Positions 6,956 to 11,373 of a DNA stretch of 11,373 bases are shown here, piece after piece. Numbering within the stretch: position 1 is the first letter of the stretch; the number at the start of each line of letters is the position of its first letter. A program made the position numbers and the translations under genes. This DNA is from Pseudomonadota bacterium. GTDB taxonomy: Bacteria > Pseudomonadota > Gammaproteobacteria > Burkholderiales > Burkholderiaceae_B. The stretch lies in assembly GCA_023389535.1 (NCBI GenBank), contig JAEWEH010000097.1:1-11373 (forward strand), written 5' to 3'. The notes beneath the pieces were generated by a model, which was not told the origin of the DNA, ran no database searches, and worked only from the letters and a program-made list of their open reading frames with translations.

Positions 6956-7996
6956 TCAATCGAGCTTGATATTGGCTTCCTTGGCAAGCGAGGCCCATTT
7001 GCTCAGTTCAGTCTTGACGACGGTGTCCAATTGCTTAGGCGTGCTGCCTACTGCGACAGCGCCCTGCCCCAGCAGCTTTTCCTTGATCTCGGGCTTCTGC
7101 ACGGCTACGGCAATCGCTTTGGACAAACGGTCGATGACGGGCTGGGGCGTCTTGCTGGGCACGAACATGGCATACCATGAGTCCACTTCAAAATCAGCGA
7201 CGCCTGATTCTTGTACCGTAGGTACGTCCGGGAACATGGGGCTGCGCTTTACCGTGGATACGGCAAGCGGCTTCAGGCGCCCAGCCTTGACGAAGCCGGC
7301 TGCGGCGGGGATGGATACCCACAATAAGGGAATCTGGTTGCCCAGCACGTCATTGACGGCAGGCCCGCCGCCCCGGTAGGGGATGTGCTGCATGCGCGTG
7401 CCGGTGCGCAAGCCCAGCAGCTCGCCGGCAATATGGCTCGGCGATCCGTTGCCTACCGAACCGTAAGACAATTCGCCCGGCTTGGCCTTGGCTTCCTTCA
7501 ACAGCTCGGCGACATTGTTCGCGCCAAAACTTGTATTGGCCACAAGAATCTGCGGCAGGGATGCGACCAGCGACACCGACGCGAAGTCGTTGGCCGTGTC
7601 GAAGTTGAGCTTCTTGTAAATGGCGGGATTGATGGTGTGGGAAGACAAGGAGAACAACACGGTATATCCGTCCGGGTCTGCCCGGGCCACAGCTTCCGTA
7701 CCGATCATGCCGGCCGCACCGCCACGGTTCTCAATGACGACCGTCTGGCCCAGTTGCTTGCTGAGATCTTCCTGGATGATGCGCGCGATCACGTCGGTGC
7801 CCCCGCCCGGCGGATAGGGAACCACCATGCGTATGGGGCGATTGGGCCAGTCGCCGGTGTTTGCCTGCGCTGCCGGCACGGCGGCGCATAATCCGGCGGC
7901 GACCGCCAACGGCAAAGCCAGATTCTTTACAGCGCTGATGAGTTTGAATGTACCGCTGCTGCTGGACCCACGATTGCTCGACATAGGAATAGACAT
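6956..7996 (-). CDS. Bug-family (TctC-like) periplasmic tricarboxylate/solute-binding protein
   Basis: A 346-residue precursor of the tripartite tricarboxylate transporter receptor family. An N-terminal stretch with a hydrophobic core (about 22-42) ends in AQA at 43-45, a good signal-peptidase I site. The mature part opens with WPNRPIRMVVPYPPGGGTDVIAR (50-72), the family hallmark, followed by ENRGGAAGMIG (89-99), DGYTVLF (109-115), YGSVGNGSPSH (178-188) and HIPYRGGGPAV (204-214). These loops bind carboxylate groups in known Bug proteins. An excellent AAGGAG lies six bases before the ATG. It is the gene after iclR and directly ahead of the dehydrogenase and ligase, so it probably captures the acid those enzymes process. 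No TctA or TctB gene is in the window, so the membrane partner must be elsewhere or the protein may act as a sensor. Confidence 0.94.
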   Translation of the reverse strand: MSIPMSSNRGSSSSGTFKLISAVKNLALPLAVAAGLCAAVPAAQANTGDWPNRPIRMVVPYPPGGGTDVIARIIQEDLSKQLGQTVVIENRGGAAGMIGTEAVARADPDGYTVLFSLSSHTINPAIYKKLNFDTANDFASVSLVASLPQILVANTSFGANNVAELLKEAKAKPGELSYGSVGNGSPSHIAGELLGLRTGTRMQHIPYRGGGPAVNDVLGNQIPLLWVSIPAAAGFVKAGRLKPLAVSTVKRSPMFPDVPTVQESGVADFEVDSWYAMFVPSKTPQPVIDRLSKAIAVAVQKPEIKEKLLGQGAVAVGSTPKQLDTVVKTELSKWASLAKEANIKLD

Positions 7997-8002
7997 CGTT
8001 GT

Positions 8003-8008
8003 CTCCTT
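8003..8008 (-). promoter_or_regulatory. Strong ribosome binding site of the Bug receptor gene
   Basis: AAGGAG on the minus strand with a six-base spacer to the ATG at 7996. This is the strongest Shine-Dalgarno in the cluster, which fits a receptor needed in excess over the enzymes. The 56-bp gap to iclR holds no convincing promoter or terminator, so read-through from iclR is likely. Confidence 0.7.
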
Positions 8009-8052
8009 GGTGGTGGCGCCGCCTGTCGACGGCTAATGTTCAAGTTATTGCT

Positions 8053-8868
8053 TCATGCCCTGCTCTTGCTAATGGAGTTGAAAATAATTCCTGACGCTTC
8101 GGTGCCGGGCCGGTAGCCCAGCAGCGCCGATGTTGCTGCGGCTGCCTTGCGCAACGGCTCGATGAGTTCCGGAAGGCGTTCCGGCGTCGCGCGTATGCTG
8201 GGCAGGCTGATGCCCATGGCGCCCACCACCTGCCCGCGTCCGTCGAACACGGGCGCGCCCAGCCCTGATACGTCTTCCCGCCATTCACCACGATTCGTGG
8301 CGTAACCTTGTTCACGCACCTGGCTCAGATCATCGAACAAGGCCTGGTATTTCACGTGGCTATGTGGGGTGTAGGCGCGTAAGTCGGGCAGCGTTTTCTT
8401 CAGCCAGGCCAGGCCTTGTGATGTTTGCGTTGGCATCGACAAGGCCAGCAGGGCCTTGCCGCTGGCGACACACTGCGCCGGAGCGCGGCCGCCGATGTGC
8501 GAATACGCCGCCACTGGCTGGGGACTGTCTATTTTGTCCAGATACACGACTTGGTCACCATCGCGAGCCACCAGATGGATGGTTTCCAAGGTTTCTGCCG
8601 CCAGCGCAGCCATGGCCTGGTGGGCGACGCGACGAATATCCAGTGCGCCAACCACTTGCGAACCCAGCTCGAACAAGCGCAGGCTGGGCTCGTAGCGGGA
8701 ATCCGCCGACTGCCGGACATAGCCCAGCGCCACCAAGGTCTTTAAGGTGCGGTGAGCATTGCTGGGCACCAGCGAGAATGCCTGCGCGACGTCTGACACG
8801 CTGCAGGACGTCTTGCTCTCGACCAGGAATTCCAGCACCGAAAGGCCTTTGGCCAGTGTCTTGTCCAT
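8053..8868 (-). CDS. IclR-family transcriptional regulator
   Basis: A 271-residue regulator with the IclR architecture: an N-terminal winged helix-turn-helix (about 4-60; the KGLSVLEFLVE opening and PSNAHRTLKTLVALGYV, 35-51) and a C-terminal GAF-like effector domain (about 75-250), with VYLDKI (108-113), GRAPAQCVASGKALLA (127-142) and the closing GLGAPVFDGRGQVVGAMGIS (202-221). The length is normal for the family. It probably senses the substrate or a pathway intermediate of the downstream receptor, dehydrogenase and ligase genes, with which it likely shares a transcript. The start is supported by the canonical N-terminus. The Shine-Dalgarno is poor (GGA directly ahead), and the leader lies inside a palindrome at 8874-8899, which would suit low, self-limited expression. 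Confidence 0.93.
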   Translation of the reverse strand: MDKTLAKGLSVLEFLVESKTSCSVSDVAQAFSLVPSNAHRTLKTLVALGYVRQSADSRYEPSLRLFELGSQVVGALDIRRVAHQAMAALAAETLETIHLVARDGDQVVYLDKIDSPQPVAAYSHIGGRAPAQCVASGKALLALSMPTQTSQGLAWLKKTLPDLRAYTPHSHVKYQALFDDLSQVREQGYATNRGEWREDVSGLGAPVFDGRGQVVGAMGISLPSIRATPERLPELIEPLRKAAAATSALLGYRPGTEASGIIFNSISKSRA

Positions 8869-8873
8869 ATTCC

Positions 8874-8899
8874 AAATATTAGAATGTAATTCTATATTT
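8874..8899. promoter_or_regulatory. Candidate IclR operator (imperfect palindrome)
   Basis: AGAAT-GTA-ATTCT (8881-8893) is a perfect core. It is extended on both sides by AAATAT (8874-8879) and ATATTT (8894-8899), interrupted by one unpaired T at 8880. It lies between the predicted iclR promoter and its start codon and covers the predicted transcription start, the position expected for an autorepressor. Many IclR-family sites are palindromes of this size. Confidence 0.55.
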
Positions 8900-8929
8900 A
8901 GTATAGGCGGCTTTTTGGACGCGTGTAAA
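8900..8929 (-). promoter_or_regulatory. Candidate sigma-70 promoter of iclR and the downstream operon
   Basis: On the minus strand TTTACA (8924-8929) and TATACT (8900-8905) are separated by 18 bases, five of six matches to the -35 and five of six to the -10 consensus. Transcription would begin near 8893, inside the palindrome at 8874-8899, leaving a leader of about 25 bases. No better promoter is visible before the receptor gene, so this may drive all four genes. Confidence 0.5.
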
Positions 8930-9009
8930 GATTAAAGCGTAGCAAGCTGTAACGCCTCGGCGATGCGCGGCGAGCTAATAGGGCAACGGCGCAGCCGGGT
9001 ATGTTTCAG

Positions 9010-9897
9010 TTAGCTCACGCTTTTTCCATATGCGGCAGATATCATCTGCGCCAGCCGTAAAGCCGCTGCCGACCGGTGCCCCGATCGACGCCAGAGAATA
9101 GCCGCCTGGCGTTTCGGAACCGGCTGCAGCACCGGTATCTTGTGTACCTGCCTGCTATCTTGCACGGCGCCATGAGGCAATATGCTGGCAAGCGCGGTGT
9201 TATGGAGCACCGCGATAATCGGGTCAATCGCATTCATCTCAAGCAGTACCTTTAAAGGCCGCCCGGTACGTGAAAAGTAGTCGTCAAGATAATGCCGTAC
9301 CCCGAATTCATGGGTAAGCAAGACCAGGGGCAATTCCGCCAAGCGCTGCATGGGCACCGTTTCCAGGCCGACCCATGGGTGGCGCGAACCGACAATCAGC
9401 ATCAGCGACTCTTCGAACAACAACTCCGCATCAACGTTCTTGTCGTCCGGGCTTGTATATCCGACTGCGAAATCCAGCTCGCCCTTTTGCAAGCCTTCCT
9501 GCATCTCCGTACGGGGCAGCTGCAGCGCTACGATATGAACGCCCGGAAACTTGGAAGCGAAATCGGCGAAGACCGCTGGCAATTTGGACGCGGAAAATGA
9601 ATGGAATACCGCCACTCGAAGATTCCCATGAAGCAAGCCCTCCAAGTCTTTGACGGCGGTAATCCCCTGGCTGACATTGCGTAGGATCTCGGTGCAGTAA
9701 GAGGCGAAGACCTTGCCCGCCTCGGTGAGTTCCACCCGGTGGCCAAGACGATGCAATAAGTGCGTGGCCAGCTCTTCTTCGAGCTGCTTTATCTGATGCG
9801 AAAGCGTGGGCTGCGTGACGTGCAAGACCTCGGCTGCACGTGAAAAACTGCCCGCATCGCATATGGCCTTGAAGTACCGAATATGCCTGAGTTCCAT
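9010..9897 (-). CDS. LysR-type transcriptional regulator (CynR-like branch)
   Basis: A 295-residue LysR regulator. The winged helix-turn-helix occupies residues 1-60, with MELRHIRYFKAICDAGSFSR at the start, HVTQPTLSHQIKQLEEEL (26-43) and VELTEAGKVF (55-64). The effector-binding domain begins near 92 (NLRVAVFHSFSASKLP) and ends near 290. The TQPTLSHQI wording and overall layout resemble the CynR-like group, but this does not fix the ligand. The ATG at 9897 was chosen over an in-frame GTG at 9915 because it begins the standard N-terminus and has AGGGA eight bases ahead. It is divergent from the second Bug receptor gene, its probable target. The 141 bp after its stop contain a small CGGC-GCA-GCCG hairpin but no U tract. 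Confidence 0.95.
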   Translation of the reverse strand: MELRHIRYFKAICDAGSFSRAAEVLHVTQPTLSHQIKQLEEELATHLLHRLGHRVELTEAGKVFASYCTEILRNVSQGITAVKDLEGLLHGNLRVAVFHSFSASKLPAVFADFASKFPGVHIVALQLPRTEMQEGLQKGELDFAVGYTSPDDKNVDAELLFEESLMLIVGSRHPWVGLETVPMQRLAELPLVLLTHEFGVRHYLDDYFSRTGRPLKVLLEMNAIDPIIAVLHNTALASILPHGAVQDSRQVHKIPVLQPVPKRQAAILWRRSGHRSAAALRLAQMISAAYGKSVS

Positions 9898-10154
9898 AGA
9901 GATGGTCCCTATCACGTTAGCGAAGACTTAGCCTAAGCCCAGATACCTGCATCGGGCGGCGCAAACCCCGAGAGCAAGCGGGCTACGAGCCATTGCCTAT
10001 CGCCGCCTCACCCGCCTTCACCAGGCGGCGCTCGTATAGATGTGGTCTATAAAAAATATAGAAATTTATCATTTGATTTATATCATGCTCGTTCGCACAA
10101 TGGAGCGGTAGCACAAAGTTGGGCCGACTAACGACGTCACCTCAGGAGACAATG
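9898..10154. promoter_or_regulatory. Divergent control region between lysR and the second Bug receptor gene
   Basis: A 257-bp gap in two parts. The lysR-proximal part (to about 10036) is GC-rich and full of stems: CTTAG-C-CTAAG at 9927-9937, CGCCGCCT (10001-10008) with AGGCGGCG (10023-10030), and TACGAGC (9984-9990) with GCTCGTA (10030-10036). The receptor-proximal part (10041-10090) is very AT-rich, holds the LysR box, and repeats TATCAT at 10067-10072 and 10081-10086. A weak promoter for the receptor gene may be TTGATT (10073-10078), 17 bases, CACAAT (10096-10101). I see no coding sequence here. Confidence 0.55.
10047..10061. promoter_or_regulatory. Candidate LysR operator CTATA-N5-TATAG
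   Basis: A perfect 15-bp palindrome with arms CTATA (10047-10051) and TATAG (10057-10061). It contains T-N11-A, the core of LysR-type recognition sites. It lies just upstream of the possible receptor promoter, centred about 54 bases before the predicted transcription start, which suits an activator, and it is between a lysR gene and its divergent neighbour. Confidence 0.65.
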
Positions 10155-11204
10155 ATGAGCATCACCTGCCACATTCTCCAGCGCTCCGATAACAAATATG
10201 GCTCTGGGACACAGAAAAAATTTTCGCTTTACTTCCGCTTAAAAACACTCGGAGCATGGGGAGCCGCTTTCGCGCTGCTTGTGCTTTGCGGCGTGGCAAG
10301 CGCCCAAACATGGCCTGCAAAACCCATACGCATGATCATCCCTTTCTCGCCGGGTGGCGTATCGGACATTCTCGGCCGCTTCTGGGCGGACAAGCTTTCA
10401 AAAACCCTTAATGTGTCGGTCGTCGCTGAAAACCGGCCAGGCGCCGGGACGACGATTGCGTCCGCCGCGGTGGCGGGCTCCGCACCGGATGGCTACACCC
10501 TTTACTTTACCGACGTGACAACGCACGCCATTAACGCCACGCTGTATAAAAACCTGCGCTATGACACGGTAAAAGACTTTACCGATATCGCGATGGTGGC
10601 CGCCGCCCCCTTGGTACTAGTGGTGCCCGCCAAGTCTTCGGCGAACAGTCTGCAAGAGTTCATCGATACGGCCAAACAAAAGCCCGGTGAACTGAATTAT
10701 GCATCGTCGGGGAATGGAACCATTCTTCATCTTGCCGCTGAAGCCCTGAAAAGTGCGGCCGGCATCAAGCTGACCCACATACCGTACAAGGGCAGCACGG
10801 AAGCGACCATGGCGACACTAAGCGGGCAGACGTCGGTCAACTTCTCGCCCATCGCCCCCGTTGTGGAACACCTGAAGGCCGGCACACTAAGGGCATTGGG
10901 CGTTACCTCGCTTGCCAAGAATAGCGCGTTACCTCAGACGGCACCGATCGCAACAACGATCCCGTCGTTTGAAATCATCCTTTATTCGGGGATATTGGGC
11001 CCCGCAAATATCCCTAAAGACATTGTTGAACGGGTCAATGCAGCGGTTGCCCAAGGCATGGACGACGACGATACAAAGAAGCTTTATGCAAGTATCGGCG
11101 CGGATCGCATCACGATGTCGCCATCCGAATTCAATCGCGTTTTTTCCGATCTGACCAAAAACATGGGACGCCTGGTGAAAGAATCCGGCGCCCAGGTGAA
11201 TTGA
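10155..11204 (+). CDS. Bug-family (TctC-like) periplasmic solute-binding protein
   Basis: A second receptor of the tripartite tricarboxylate type, 349 residues. The N-terminus is longer than usual and polar (1-30), then a hydrophobic core (about 33-47) ends in ASA at 48-50 before QTWPAKPIRMIIPFSPGG (51-68), the start of the mature protein. Family loops follow: ENRPGAGTTIA (92-102), DGYTLYFTD (112-120), YASSGNGTILH (182-192) and HIPYKGSTEAT (208-218). Two ATGs lie in tandem; the second (10155) was chosen because AGGAG is six bases from it and only three from the first (10152). An in-frame TTG further upstream (10119) is unlikely. It differs clearly in sequence from the other receptor in the window, so it probably binds a different acid. 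It is 43 bp ahead of a partial hydrolase-like gene, which may process the ligand or its product. Confidence 0.94.
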   Translation: MSITCHILQRSDNKYGSGTQKKFSLYFRLKTLGAWGAAFALLVLCGVASAQTWPAKPIRMIIPFSPGGVSDILGRFWADKLSKTLNVSVVAENRPGAGTTIASAAVAGSAPDGYTLYFTDVTTHAINATLYKNLRYDTVKDFTDIAMVAAAPLVLVVPAKSSANSLQEFIDTAKQKPGELNYASSGNGTILHLAAEALKSAAGIKLTHIPYKGSTEATMATLSGQTSVNFSPIAPVVEHLKAGTLRALGVTSLAKNSALPQTAPIATTIPSFEIILYSGILGPANIPKDIVERVNAAVAQGMDDDDTKKLYASIGADRITMSPSEFNRVFSDLTKNMGRLVKESGAQVN

Positions 11205-11247
11205 CGCAGATCACAATTCAGCCAACACGCTACAGGAAGCAAAGCAC

Positions 11248-11373
11248 ATGGATTCCCACTCTTTTTCAGTCGCGAATACCGAAATCCGTCCAGGCAATCG
11301 AGGGTCCGCCATGCTCCATGTCACCCGGACTTTGCGTGGTGACCTGGCGATACCCGTCCATGTTGTTCAGGGC
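11248..11373 (+). CDS. Start of a probable succinylglutamate desuccinylase/aspartoacylase-family gene (5' end only)
   Basis: An open frame of 42 codons begins at ATG 11248, with AGGAAG eight bases upstream, and continues off the right edge. The visible N-terminus has a stretch TRTLRGDLAIPVHVVQG (26-42). That pattern of a short strand, a charged turn, then IPV-x-V-x-x-G resembles the start of zinc-dependent M14-like deacylases of the succinylglutamate desuccinylase/aspartoacylase family, where the metal-binding His and Glu come shortly after. Those residues lie outside the window, so the family call is an inference from a short fragment. The gene is likely co-transcribed with the Bug receptor 43 bp upstream. 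A real gene start is well supported; the function is only a suggestion. Confidence 0.55.
   Translation, partial: MDSHSFSVANTEIRPGNRGSAMLHVTRTLRGDLAIPVHVVQG

Noticed and set aside
6921..6998. N-terminal extension of the aldehyde dehydrogenase
   Set aside because: It would overlap the receptor gene, and AGGAG at 6931-6935 points to the ATG at 6920.
8930..9009. CGGC-GCA-GCCG hairpin as the terminator of the second lysR gene
   Set aside because: The stem is only 4 bp and no U tract follows on the minus strand.

Overview
The window looks like an accessory catabolic stretch of a GC-rich betaproteobacterial chromosome. Burkholderiales is the best guess, probably family Alcaligenaceae (the Bordetella/Achromobacter/Pusillimonas group). 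The reasons are two stand-alone Bug-type (TctC-like) solute receptors with no TctA/TctB membrane partners beside them, three LysR/IclR regulators each next to an enzyme or receptor gene, and overall codon use. No rRNA, tRNA, CRISPR array, insertion sequence or phage gene is visible, and no gene-free gap exceeds 300 bases.

Left part (1-2357): the 5' part of a hydantoinase A/5-oxoprolinase-family gene runs off the left edge on the minus strand. It is divergent from a LysR-type regulator on the plus strand (1395-2357). A 123-bp gap between them carries an ATTA-N8-TAAT palindrome that fits a LysR operator.

Middle left (2427-3835): two minus-strand housekeeping-looking genes, a DUF808/YedI-type inner-membrane protein and a small conserved-looking cysteine-containing protein that I cannot name. 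Just upstream of the small gene, at 3831-3897, lies a striking nested inverted repeat with perfect 13-bp arms and two inner stems. One arm contains the small gene's start codon.

Centre (3916-8868): four minus-strand genes in the order iclR, Bug receptor, acylating aldehyde dehydrogenase, acyl-CoA synthetase. The gaps are 56 bp, 35 bp and a 4-bp ATGA overlap. The set suggests that a carboxylate is captured by the periplasmic receptor, activated to a CoA thioester and reduced to an aldehyde. This is the chemistry of sulfoacetate use by SauT and SauS, so the cluster is sau-like, though substrate identity is not proven. The iclR promoter has a palindrome over its predicted start site, suggesting autoregulation.

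Right part (9010-11373): a second LysR regulator (minus) is divergent from a second Bug receptor (plus). The receptor is followed by the first 42 codons of a gene that resembles the succinylglutamate desuccinylase/aspartoacylase family and runs off the right edge. The 257-bp divergent gap has a textbook LysR box, CTATA-N5-TATAG, and a set of competing GC-rich stems.

Overall, three regulator-controlled modules sit side by side, each apparently for a different organic acid, amide or lactam-like substrate. I found no wholly new defence or mobile system. The most useful leads are the sau-like module with an unusual receptor and the nested hairpin at 3831-3897.
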